Source: JBDHRG01 sp039807445
Lineage (GTDB): Bacteria > Pseudomonadota > Gammaproteobacteria > Competibacterales > Competibacteraceae
Assembly: GCA_039807445.1 (NCBI GenBank)
Contig: JBDHRG010000020.1
Location: forward strand, 1-31,989
Reading direction: 5' to 3'
DNA length: 31,989 nt
The notes beneath the pieces were generated by a model. The model searched no databases. It worked only from the letters and a program-made list of their open reading frames with translations, and had not been told where the DNA came from. Of the stretch, positions 22,028 through 28,943 are shown piece by piece (position 1 is the first letter of the stretch; every line of letters starts with the position of its first letter). Made by a program: the position numbers and the translations under genes.

Positions 22028-23146
22028 ATGCGGCTCGCGAACCTGATCCACCTCGGCCGCAAGGAGCTGGTCAGCCTGGCCCACGACCGCGTGCTGGTGC
22101 TGCTGATCGTCTACAGCTTCACCGTGATGGTCGCGGTCACGGCACGCGCCGCCGGCACCGACGTGCGCAACGCCTCGATCGCCTTCGTGCTCGGCGACCC
22201 CGGCGCGCTGGCGCAGCGCCTGGTCGACGCCGTGCAGCCGCCCTACTTCCAGCGGCCGGCGCTGATCACCCCGGCCGCGGCCGACCTCGCCCAGGACCGC
22301 GGCCGCTACACCTTCGTCGTCGACGTTCCGCCCCGCTTCCAGGCCGACCTCGAGGCCGGCCGTGTGCCGGTGCTGCAGATCGCGATCGATGCCACCGCGA
22401 TGAGCCAGGCCGGGGTCGGCAGCGGCTATCTGCAGCAGATCTTCGCGCACGAGATCGCCGCCTGGCTGCGCGAGGCGCAGCCCCCGCCGGCGGTGCAGGC
22501 AACGATCCGCGTCGACTTCAACCCCAACCTGCACTCGGCGTGGTTCCTCGGCGCGATGATGGTGGTCAACGTGGTCACGCTGCTGGCGGTGATCCTGACC
22601 GGCTCGGCGATGATCCGCGAGCGCGAGCAGGGCACGCTCGAGCACCTGCTGGTGCTGCCGCTGTCGGCCACCGAGATCATGCTGGCCAAGACCGGCGCGA
22701 TGGCGCTGGTGATCGTCGCCGCAGCCGCGGCCTCGATGGAGCTCGTCGTGCACCGCTACCTCGGCATGCCGATCCGCGGCTCGCTGGCGCTGTTCCTGGC
22801 CGGCACCACGGTGTACGTGTTCGCCGTGTCGGCGCTCGGCATCTTCCTGGCGACGGTGGCGCGCTCGATGCCGCAGCTCGGCCTGCTCGGCATCCCGATC
22901 GTATTCCCGATGACGCTGCTGTCGGGCGGCGTGACGCCGCTCGACGGCATGCCGGCGCCGATCCGGCTGCTGATGCAGCTCTCGCCGTCGACGCACTTCG
23001 TCGCCTTCGCACAGAAGGTGCTGTTCCGCGGCGCCGACCTCGCGCTGGCCTGGCCGGAGCTGGCGCTGACCGCCGCGATCGGCACGGCGCTGTTCGTCGG
23101 CGCCGCCGCGCGCCTGCGCCGCACGCTGGCGCTGGCGGCGGGCTGA
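22028..23146 (+). CDS. ABC-2 type permease, YhhJ-like
   Basis: This is a 372-residue inner-membrane protein. One N-terminal helix (VLVLLIVYSFTVMVAVTARA) precedes a periplasmic domain of about 140 residues. Five C-terminal helices follow, including AMMVVNVVTLLAVILTGSAM and LLGIPIVFPMTLLSGGVTPL. MIREREQGTLEHLLVLPLS is the diagnostic ABC-2 motif after the second helix. It starts 1 bp after the preceding stop and completes a YhiI-RbbA-YhhJ-like exporter, in which it would pair with the permease half of the fused protein. The start and length are unambiguous. A structured repeat begins just beyond its stop. Confidence 0.93.
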   Translation: MRLANLIHLGRKELVSLAHDRVLVLLIVYSFTVMVAVTARAAGTDVRNASIAFVLGDPGALAQRLVDAVQPPYFQRPALITPAAADLAQDRGRYTFVVDVPPRFQADLEAGRVPVLQIAIDATAMSQAGVGSGYLQQIFAHEIAAWLREAQPPPAVQATIRVDFNPNLHSAWFLGAMMVVNVVTLLAVILTGSAMIREREQGTLEHLLVLPLSATEIMLAKTGAMALVIVAAAAASMELVVHRYLGMPIRGSLALFLAGTTVYVFAVSALGIFLATVARSMPQLGLLGIPIVFPMTLLSGGVTPLDGMPAPIRLLMQLSPSTHFVAFAQKVLFRGADLALAWPELALTAAIGTALFVGAAARLRRTLALAAG

Positions 23147-23191
23147 GGCGGTTCATACGGATCGCAAGAAGTTCCGTTCCGTTGGTGGTAA

Positions 23192-23394
23192 GCGGCGCTC
23201 CGGAGGCTATCGCTGCGCTCATTCTCGGCGTACATCCGTGTACGCCTCCGAGGTACGGAGCCGCTCCGCGCTGGTCCAGGGCAGCCGGCTGCCCGCTCGC
23301 CGGGGCGAGAGCCCACCGGGCTCTCGCTCACTTCCCGGACTCGCCCTGCGCCCGCGGCGCAAGTGTCGCTCCGCGATAGCCCCCGGAGCGCCGC
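23192..23394. repeat. Structured interspersed repeat, copy A
   Basis: This element of about 203 bp lies between convergent genes. Its ends are a 22-bp inverted repeat matching at 21 positions (23192-23213 with 23373-23394). Inside are GGCGTAC/GTACGCC (23227-23246) and GAGAGCCC-ACC-GGGCTCTC (23307-23325). The interior is highly similar, in the same orientation, to copy B at 27771-27987. TCATACGGAT lies outside the left end (23153-23162); its reverse complement lies outside the right end of copy B. No gene is supported in 23147-23421. Confidence 0.85.
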
Positions 23395-23421
23395 AATCGG
23401 GCGCTAGTTCTTGAAGGCGGC

Positions 23422-24021
23422 TCAGGCGACGCGGCCCAGCACGCGGCGGCGGAACCAGCCGGCCAGGCTGTAGCGCACACGCCGCGCCGGCAGCACTTCG
23501 TGGTAGAGCGCGTCGCTGCGGAACACCACGCAGCGGCCGCCGGCCGGCAGCACGTCGAGCGCGCCGGCCCCGGTGTACAGGCGCAGCTGCCCGCCGTCGG
23601 CCTCATGCCAGTCGGCGTTGAGGTAGAGCACCAGCGAGATCGAGCGCTCGTCGGCATCGGCGAAGCGGTCGAGGTGCTTGCGGTAGAACGCCCCCTGCGG
23701 GTAGACGGCGTAGTGCGCCTCGAGCTCGGCCAGGCCGAGGAACAGCTCGCGGTTCAGCACCGCGCGCAGCGCCTCGGCGGCATCCCGGTACGCCCGCTGT
23801 GCCGGCGTCGCCGCGGCCTCGTCGAGCCACAGCGTGCAGTCGGAGCGGATCGCCGCGCGCACCTCGCCCCGGCCGATGCCGGCCGGGCGGAAGCGCCGCT
23901 GCTGCCAGAGACGGCCGGCTTCGGCGCGCAAGGCGGCGATCGCCTCGGCCGGCAGGAAATCATCGCAGACCGACCAGCCCCGCTCGGCCAGGTCCGTGCA
24001 CAGGGTCACGAACGCGTTCAT
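23422..24021 (-). CDS. 2OG-Fe(II) oxygenase, prolyl-4-hydroxylase-like
   Basis: This is a 199-residue member of the 2-oxoglutarate/iron dioxygenase superfamily. The double-stranded beta-helix carries the iron triad in YRKHLDRFAD (His, Asp) and ALYHEVLP (His), and the 2OG-binding arginine in VRYSLAGWFRRR. SLVLYLNADWHEADGGQLRL is the typical prolyl-hydroxylase-family core. The substrate is unknown; bacterial relatives hydroxylate proteins or small molecules. Its ATG overlaps the MurQ-type gene stop (ATGA), so the two are one transcription unit, although no link between a hydroxylase and MurNAc breakdown is established. Confidence 0.88.
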   Translation of the reverse strand: MNAFVTLCTDLAERGWSVCDDFLPAEAIAALRAEAGRLWQQRRFRPAGIGRGEVRAAIRSDCTLWLDEAAATPAQRAYRDAAEALRAVLNRELFLGLAELEAHYAVYPQGAFYRKHLDRFADADERSISLVLYLNADWHEADGGQLRLYTGAGALDVLPAGGRCVVFRSDALYHEVLPARRVRYSLAGWFRRRVLGRVA

Positions 24022-24917
24022 TCCGCTCGGGCCCCGAGCCGGGCCAGCGCGGTGCGCAGCGAGCCGCCGGCCTCGGCGAGCAGGCGCTCGGCGACGTCCG
24101 GCGCCAGCCCGCGCAGCACCAGCACCGCGGGTTTGACGCGGTCGCCGGTGCGCGCCAATGCCGCTTCGGCTGCCGCGCGGTCGCAGCCGGCGATCGCTTC
24201 CAGCACGCGCAAGCCACGGCTGCGCAGCTTGGCGTTGTCGATGTGCATGTCGACCATGTGACCGTCGAACACCCGGCCGAGGCGGGTCATCAGCAGCGTC
24301 GACAGCAGACCCAGCGCGGCGCGCTGCGCGGTCCCGGCCTTCAGCCGGGTCGAGCCGGCGACGACCTCGGCGCCGGTGTCGAGCAGCACCGGATGCTCGG
24401 CGGCTTCGAGCAGCGGGGTCCCGGGGTTGCTGGCGAGCGCGACGGTCAGCGCGCCGCGCGCACGCGCGGCTTCGAGCACGGCCAGCGTGTACGGGGTGGT
24501 GCCGCTGGCGGCGACGCCGATCACGACGTCGGCGGCGCCGACGGCCAGCGCCTCGAGCTCGCGCCGGCCGACGCCGGCGTCGTCTTCGGGACCGCCGTTC
24601 GCCGCCAGCCCGGTCGGCAGGCCGCCGGCCAGCAGCACCGCGAGCCGCGCGGGCGGCCAGCCGAACGTCGGCGCCAGTTCGAGCGCATCGAGCAGCGCCA
24701 GTTGCCCGGCACAGCCGGCGCCGGCATAGACCAGCCGACCCTCGGCGCTGCGCAGCCTCGCGGCCGCGACTTCGGCGGCACGCTCGAGCGCCGGCAGCGC
24801 CGCGCGCACCGCGGCGACCGCCGCCGCCTGCCCTTCCCACAGCGCCTCCAGGATCTCCCGGCCGCTCCAGGCATCGAGCCCGCGATAGCGGGCGCTCGCA
24901 GCTTCGGTCTCGAGCAT
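24018..24917 (-). CDS. murQ: MurQ-like N-acetylmuramic acid 6-phosphate etherase
   Basis: MurQ removes the lactyl ether from MurNAc-6-phosphate to give GlcNAc-6-phosphate. The 299 residues contain a SIS domain with ASGTTPYTLAVLEAAR, the family motif TRLKAGTAQR, DMHIDNAKLRSR, and the acid/base glutamate in DALELAPTFGW (Glu80), plus GPEDD. The usual GAGTSGR loop reads GAGCAGQ here, so it is a divergent member. A GAGGAG site 6 bp upstream fixes the start at 24917. The operator-like direct repeat ACCAAT-N5-ACCAAT lies 31 bp upstream. It follows gntR on the same strand after 131 bp, and is coupled to the oxygenase gene downstream. MurQ is the best fit; a related sugar-phosphate SIS function is possible. 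Confidence 0.82.
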   Translation of the reverse strand: MLETEAASARYRGLDAWSGREILEALWEGQAAAVAAVRAALPALERAAEVAAARLRSAEGRLVYAGAGCAGQLALLDALELAPTFGWPPARLAVLLAGGLPTGLAANGGPEDDAGVGRRELEALAVGAADVVIGVAASGTTPYTLAVLEAARARGALTVALASNPGTPLLEAAEHPVLLDTGAEVVAGSTRLKAGTAQRAALGLLSTLLMTRLGRVFDGHMVDMHIDNAKLRSRGLRVLEAIAGCDRAAAEAALARTGDRVKPAVLVLRGLAPDVAERLLAEAGGSLRTALARLGARAE

Positions 24918-24947
24918 GGTTTCTCCTCGCTTGCCCCTCAATTAAAT

Positions 24948-24964
24948 ACCAATAAAAGACCAAT
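24948..24964. promoter_or_regulatory. Putative GntR operator upstream of murQ
   Basis: Plus-strand sequence is ACCAAT-AAAAG-ACCAAT. The same direct repeat with identical 5-bp spacing occurs upstream of the kinase operon (25868-25884). The setting is AT-rich and 30 bp before the murQ ATG, where a promoter is expected. The adjacent GntR-family gene is the likely regulator. Confidence 0.55.
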
Positions 24965-25048
24965 TATCGGACAACCCCGCCGCGGATACCGCCTCGATGC
25001 CCGGCACCCCGGCAAACCGCCGCCCCGGGTCTCGGATGCCGATCGCCG

Positions 25049-25810
25049 TCAGCCGCGCCGGTCGAGGTGCAGCTCGGCGACGAAGTCGTAGCGGTCGCCG
25101 CGGTAGTGCGAGCGGGTGTACTCGACCGGACGGCCGTCGGCCAGGTAGCCGTAGCGCTTGATGAACAGCGCCGCGCTGCCGGCGGGCACGCCGAGCAGGC
25201 GCGCGCTGTCCTCGTCGAGCAGTTCGGCACGCAGGTATTGCAGCGCGCGCTCGGGGCGCTGGCCGGCGGCGCCGAGCGCCTCGTACAGCGAGTCGCGCAC
25301 CGCCATCGGGTCGGCCAGCACGGCGCGCGGCACCGTCGCGCGCTCGAGCGCCATCGGCTCGCCGTCGGCGATGCGCAGGCGGAAGAAGCGCACCACCTCG
25401 GCGCCCGGCGACAGGTTCAGCGCCACCGCCTCCTCGGGCGTCGCCACGCCGACCGCGCGCTCGAGCCAGCGCACCGACAGCGCCATGCCGCGTGCCGTCA
25501 TGTCTTCGGAAAAGCTGGTCAGGCGCGACAGCGGCTGTTCGACGCGCGGCACGACGAAGGTGCCGGCGCCCTGGCGCTGCATCAGCCGCCCCTCCTCGAC
25601 CAGCCCGCGCACCGCCTTGCGCACCGTGATGCGCGACACGCCGAGCTCGGCGGCCAGGTCGCGCTCGGGCGGGATCGCTTCGGAAGCGCGCAGCACGCCG
25701 TCGTCGATCAGCTCGCGCAGGCGCGCCTGCAACTGCTGGTACAGCGGCGTGTCGGCGTCGCGCTCCAGCCCCTGCTGCAGCGCACCCATCACCGAAACCG
25801 GCCGGTTCAT
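25049..25810 (-). CDS. GntR-family regulator (HutC/NagR-like, UTRA domain)
   Basis: This is a 253-residue transcription factor. The N-terminal winged helix has LYQQLQARLRELIDDGVLRA and the recognition segment ERDLAAELGVSRITVRKAVR, then GRLMQRQGAGTFVV. The C-terminal UTRA effector domain begins LTSFSEDMTARGM, the pattern of NagR-type regulators that sense amino-sugar phosphates, and ends SHYRGDRYDFVAEL. The start at 25810 has AGAGGAT 7 bp upstream; an in-frame ATG at 25867 lies within the AT-rich promoter zone. The gene sits between the two amino-sugar operons it probably controls. Predicted effector, by analogy only: GlcN-6-P or GlcNAc-6-P. Confidence 0.92.
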   Translation of the reverse strand: MNRPVSVMGALQQGLERDADTPLYQQLQARLRELIDDGVLRASEAIPPERDLAAELGVSRITVRKAVRGLVEEGRLMQRQGAGTFVVPRVEQPLSRLTSFSEDMTARGMALSVRWLERAVGVATPEEAVALNLSPGAEVVRFFRLRIADGEPMALERATVPRAVLADPMAVRDSLYEALGAAGQRPERALQYLRAELLDEDSARLLGVPAGSAALFIKRYGYLADGRPVEYTRSHYRGDRYDFVAELHLDRRG

Positions 25811-25867
25811 GACGAAATCCTCTGAGGCATGGTTGACAGCATACCGGTACAGCCCTTTAAATAGCAA

Positions 25868-25884
25868 ACCAATTTAATACCAAT
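25868..25884. promoter_or_regulatory. Putative GntR operator upstream of the kinase operon
   Basis: ACCAAT-TTAAT-ACCAAT is a direct repeat of 6-mers with 5-bp spacing, as at 24948-24964. It lies one base upstream of a TTGACA box and 57 bp from the gntR start on the other strand, so it could control both directions. A second palindrome, ATGGTACCAT, overlaps the end of the -10 region just downstream. Confidence 0.6.
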
Positions 25885-25885
25885 A

Positions 25886-25913
25886 TTGACAACGAGTCGA
25901 TTGGATCAATAAT
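25886..25913 (+). promoter_or_regulatory. Sigma-70-type promoter of the kinase-deacetylase-nagB operon
   Basis: TTGACA (25886-25891) is a perfect -35, and AATAAT (25908-25913) matches the -10 consensus at 5 of 6 positions with a 16-bp spacer. It lies 43 bp before the kinase ATG. This is the best promoter in the window and is next to the putative operator. Confidence 0.65.
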
Positions 25914-25956
25914 GGTACCATACCGCTCAGCGCCCCACCGAAGCGAGAGAGGACTG

Positions 25957-26877
25957 ATGAACCACGTACAGCCGACGCCAGACCTGTTCATCGGCATCGA
26001 CGGCGGCGCCACCAAGACCCTGGTCCGCGTCGAGAACGCCCGTGGCGAGCTGCTGGGCCAAACCCAGAGCGGCGCCGCGAACATACGCCTGTCGGTCGAA
26101 GGCAGCTGGAGCTCGATCCGCGCCGCGCTCGACGCGGCGCTGGCGCAAGCCGGCTTGCGCGCCGCCGACCACCGCCTGCACTGCGGCGCCGGCCTGGCCG
26201 GCACCGAAGTGCCCGCGGCCTGCGAGCGCTTCCTGGCGGTACCGCACCCGTTCGCACAGCTGCTGCTGAAGTCCGATGCCTACACCTCGTGCCTGGGCGC
26301 GCATGCGGGCGCCGACGGCACGGTGATCGCGATCGGCACCGGCGTGGTCGGCTACCGGATCGAGGGCGACGACGAGCAGCGCGTCGGCGGCTGGGGCTTC
26401 CCGGTCGGCGACGAGGGCAGCGGCGCCTGGCTCGGGCTCGAGGCGGCGCGCCTCGCGCTGCAGTGGCTCAACGGCCGGCAGCCGCCCTCGCCGCTGCTCG
26501 AGGCGCTGTACGCGCGCTTCGACCGCGACCTCGACCGCCTCGTCAGCTGGGCCAACCAGGCCTCGGCGACCGAGTTCGCGCAACTCGCGCCGCTGGTGGT
26601 CGAGCACGTCGCCGCCGGCACGGAGCTCGCGATCGACCTCGCCCGCCGCGCAGCGGCCGAGATCGACCGCCTCCATGCCGCACTCGCTGCGCGCAGCCGC
26701 GACCCGGCGCTGCCGTGCAGCCTGCTCGGCAGCCTCGCCCCCTTCCTCGAGCCCTGGCTCGACGCGCGGCTGCGCGCACGACTGGTGCCGCGCCGCTGCG
26801 ACGCCGTGCGCGGCGCGCTGCTGATGATCCGCCGGGCCGTCGAGGCCGAATCCCGCCCCCGCGAGGTGAGAACGTGA
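25957..26877 (+). CDS. BadF/BcrA-family amino-sugar kinase (GspK/NagK-like)
   Basis: This is a 306-residue ASKHA-fold ATPase of the BadF/BadG/BcrA/BcrD family. The phosphate-1 motif is LFIGIDGGATKTLVRV, the connecting segments are CGAGLAGTE and VIAIGTGVVGYRI, and the strong subfamily motif is VGGWGFPVGDEGSGAWLG. Members with this motif phosphorylate glucosamine or N-acetylglucosamine. With a MurQ-type gene, a deacetylase and NagB in the locus, the substrate is GlcNAc, GlcN or MurNAc. The start at 25957 has GAGAGG just upstream; the in-frame ATG at 25912 overlaps the -10 box. Its TGA overlaps the next start (GTGA). Confidence 0.88.
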   Translation: MNHVQPTPDLFIGIDGGATKTLVRVENARGELLGQTQSGAANIRLSVEGSWSSIRAALDAALAQAGLRAADHRLHCGAGLAGTEVPAACERFLAVPHPFAQLLLKSDAYTSCLGAHAGADGTVIAIGTGVVGYRIEGDDEQRVGGWGFPVGDEGSGAWLGLEAARLALQWLNGRQPPSPLLEALYARFDRDLDRLVSWANQASATEFAQLAPLVVEHVAAGTELAIDLARRAAAEIDRLHAALAARSRDPALPCSLLGSLAPFLEPWLDARLRARLVPRRCDAVRGALLMIRRAVEAESRPREVRT

Positions 26878-27740
26878 GCTCCCACAACCCCTACCGGCCA
26901 CTGGTCGACGCATTCGCGCAGCTGGTCGGCACGCCGCTGCCGCCGCTGTCCGCGGTCACGGCGCGCCCGGCACCGCCCACCGATGCCCCGACCGCGCTGA
27001 TCTTCGCGCCGCATCCCGACGACGAAACCATCATCGGCGCACTGGCGCTGCGCCTGCTGAGAGAGGCCGGTGTGCGCGTGGTCAACGTCGCCGTCACCCT
27101 CGGCAGCCGCGAAGACCGCCGCACCGAGCGGCTGCGCGAGCTGCGCGAGGCCTGCGGCTGGCTCGGTTTCGAGGTGCGCTGCCCCGCCGGTGCAGACCGC
27201 GGCTTCGAGCGCATCTACCCCGAGACGCGCGTGCACGAACCGGCGCACTGGGGCGGCGCGGTCACGGCGCTCACCGCGCTGCTGGCCGAGACGCGACCGG
27301 CGCTGGTGTTCATGCCGCACGACGCCGACTGGAACCGCGCCCACATCGGCACGCACCGCCTGGTGCTCGACGCGCTCGCCGAGCAGCCGGCGGACTTCCG
27401 CTGTCTGGTCGCCGAAACCGAGTTCTGGGCGACGATGCAGGCGCCGAACCTGATGGTCGAGTCGAGCGCCGAAGACGTCGCCGACCTGGTCGCGGCGCTG
27501 TCGCTGCACCGCGGCGAAGTGGCGCGCAACCCCTACCACCTGCGCCTGCCGGCCTGGCTGATCGACAGCGTGCGCCGCGGCGCCGAGCTGGTCGGCGGCC
27601 AGGGCGGTGCCGCTCCGGACTTCGCCTTCGCTTCGCTGTACCGGCTGCGCCGCTGGGCTGACGGCGGGCTGGTCGAGGCGCTCTCAGGCGGGCGCGTGCT
27701 CGCGCGCGGCGACGACCCGGGCGCGCTGCTGGCGCTCTGA
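26874..27740 (+). CDS. PIG-L/LmbE-family deacetylase
   Basis: This is a 288-residue zinc-dependent de-N-acetylase. The diagnostic ALIFAPHPDDE lies at about residues 41-51 (zinc His and Asp, catalytic Asp), and the third ligand region is WNRAHIGTHRLVLDAL. The family removes acetyl from GlcNAc units in substrates such as GlcNAc-inositol or diacetylchitobiose. It is translated from a GTG that overlaps the kinase stop, with an excellent GAGGTGA site, and lies before nagB. In this position it could make glucosamine or GlcN-6-P from the acetylated sugar, a job NagA does in most bacteria; no NagA is visible. That role is inferred from context. Confidence 0.9.
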   Translation: MSSHNPYRPLVDAFAQLVGTPLPPLSAVTARPAPPTDAPTALIFAPHPDDETIIGALALRLLREAGVRVVNVAVTLGSREDRRTERLRELREACGWLGFEVRCPAGADRGFERIYPETRVHEPAHWGGAVTALTALLAETRPALVFMPHDADWNRAHIGTHRLVLDALAEQPADFRCLVAETEFWATMQAPNLMVESSAEDVADLVAALSLHRGEVARNPYHLRLPAWLIDSVRRGAELVGGQGGAAPDFAFASLYRLRRWADGGLVEALSGGRVLARGDDPGALLAL

Positions 27741-27770
27741 TGAAAGTTCCCGCTAATCGGCCAGCTCCGG

Positions 27771-27987
27771 TGCGGCGGAGCGAGGGGGATGTCGCTGCGC
27801 TCATTCTCGGCGTACCTCCGTGTACGCCTCCGAGGTACGGCGCCGCTCCGCGCGTTCCAGGGCAGCCGCAAGCCGGCTGCCCGCTCGCCGGGGTGAGAGC
27901 CCACCGGGCTCTCGCTGTTTCCCGGACTCGCCCATGCGCCCGCGGCGCGCGTAATCCGCTCCGCAACATCCCCCTCGCTCCGCCGCA
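27771..27987. repeat. Structured interspersed repeat, copy B
   Basis: This element of about 217 bp lies in the 309-bp gap between the deacetylase gene and nagB. Its ends are a perfect 22-bp inverted repeat (27771-27792 with 27966-27987) whose sequence differs from the ends of copy A. The interior carries the same hairpins: GGCGTAC/GTACGCC (27809-27828), the alternative GTACCTC/GAGGTAC (27812-27838) and GAGAGCCC-ACC-GGGCTCTC (27895-27913). ATCCGTATGA follows at 28009-28018. No gene is supported in 27741-28049. Confidence 0.87.
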
Positions 27988-28049
27988 ATGCGCGCAGAAT
28001 TATTTGGAATCCGTATGACACCCCCGAGCGAATCCCCGAGGAAACCCCG

Positions 28050-28847
28050 ATGGAAGTGATCATTCGACCCGACCCCGCGCAGGCCGCCGAGCTGGCGGCG
28101 CGGCTGATCGCCGCACGACTGCGCGCCAAGCCGGCGCTGGTGCTGGGGCTGGCGACCGGGCGCACGATGGAGCGCGTCTACGACCGCCTCGCGGCGATGC
28201 ACCGCGACGAAGGTCTGGACTTCGCCCGCGTGCGCACCTTCAACCTCGACGAGTACATCGGCGTGCCGCCCGAGGACGAACACTCGTACCACCACTACAT
28301 GCGCGAGCACCTGTTCGCGCGCGTCAACGTCGCGCTCGCCAACACCCGCGTCCCGAACGGCGTCGCGCCCGACCTGGCGGCCGAGGCGGCACGCTACGAG
28401 GCGCTGATCAGGGAGGCCGGCGGCATCGACCTGCAACTGCTCGGCATCGGCGAAGCCGGACACATCGGCTTCAACGAACCGCTATCGGCCTTCATGTCGC
28501 GCACGCGCGAAAAGGCGCTGACGCCGACCACGCGCCGCCAGAACGCCGCGATGTTCGGCGGCGACCCGCAGCGGGTGCCGGCACGGGCGCTGACGATGGG
28601 CGTCGGCACTATCCTCGAGGCGCGCGAGCTGGTGCTGCTCGCCACCGGCGCCGCCAAGGCAGCGATCCTGGCGCAGGCAGTCGAGGGGCCGATCACGGCG
28701 ATGGTCAGCGCCACGGCGCTGCAGTTGCACCCGAACTGCAAGGTGATCGTCGACGAAGCCGCGGCGAGCCAACTGAAGGGCCGCGACTACTACGACTGGG
28801 TGTTCGACAACGAGCCCGAGTGGGCGCCGTTCCGCGGCGCGGGCTGA
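28050..28847 (+). CDS. nagB: Glucosamine-6-phosphate deaminase
   Basis: NagB isomerises and deaminates glucosamine-6-phosphate to fructose-6-phosphate and ammonia, feeding amino sugar into glycolysis. The 265 residues match the family. Visible motifs are LGLATGRTMERVYDRL (phosphate site), FNLDEYIGV (Asp67, the proton-transfer residue) and LGIGEAGHIGFNEP with His138 and Glu143. The position equivalent to E. coli Asp141 (Asn in Bacillus-type enzymes) is Ala136. TMGVGTILEAREL and LQLHPNCKVIVDE complete the fold. An AGGA site precedes the ATG. It belongs with the kinase and deacetylase genes, though repeat copy B separates them by 309 bp. Confidence 0.93.
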   Translation: MEVIIRPDPAQAAELAARLIAARLRAKPALVLGLATGRTMERVYDRLAAMHRDEGLDFARVRTFNLDEYIGVPPEDEHSYHHYMREHLFARVNVALANTRVPNGVAPDLAAEAARYEALIREAGGIDLQLLGIGEAGHIGFNEPLSAFMSRTREKALTPTTRRQNAAMFGGDPQRVPARALTMGVGTILEARELVLLATGAAKAAILAQAVEGPITAMVSATALQLHPNCKVIVDEAAASQLKGRDYYDWVFDNEPEWAPFRGAG

Positions 28848-28938
28848 TGCGGATCGCCGTACCTCCGTGTCGGCCTCCGAGGTACGGCGCCACTGCGCGC
28901 GTTCCAGGGCAGCCGCAATGCGCGAAAAATTCCTGGAA
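28848..28938. repeat. Structured interspersed repeat, copy C (internally deleted)
   Basis: This element of about 90 bp fills the gap between the convergent nagB and transporter genes. It keeps the central hairpin, here a perfect 11-bp stem (CGCCGTACCTC 28855-28865 with GAGGTACGGCG 28879-28889), then GCGCGTTCCAGGGCAGCCG. It joins directly to the distal CCGCAATGCGCG, lacking the roughly 130-bp middle and the left terminal arm of copies A and B. Confidence 0.75.
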
Positions 28939-28943
28939 CCCGA

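Noticed and set aside
23192..23394. Small protein genes within the structured repeats
   Set aside because: Open frames there arise from the repeat itself on several strands at once, have no ribosome sites, and are not kept intact between copies.
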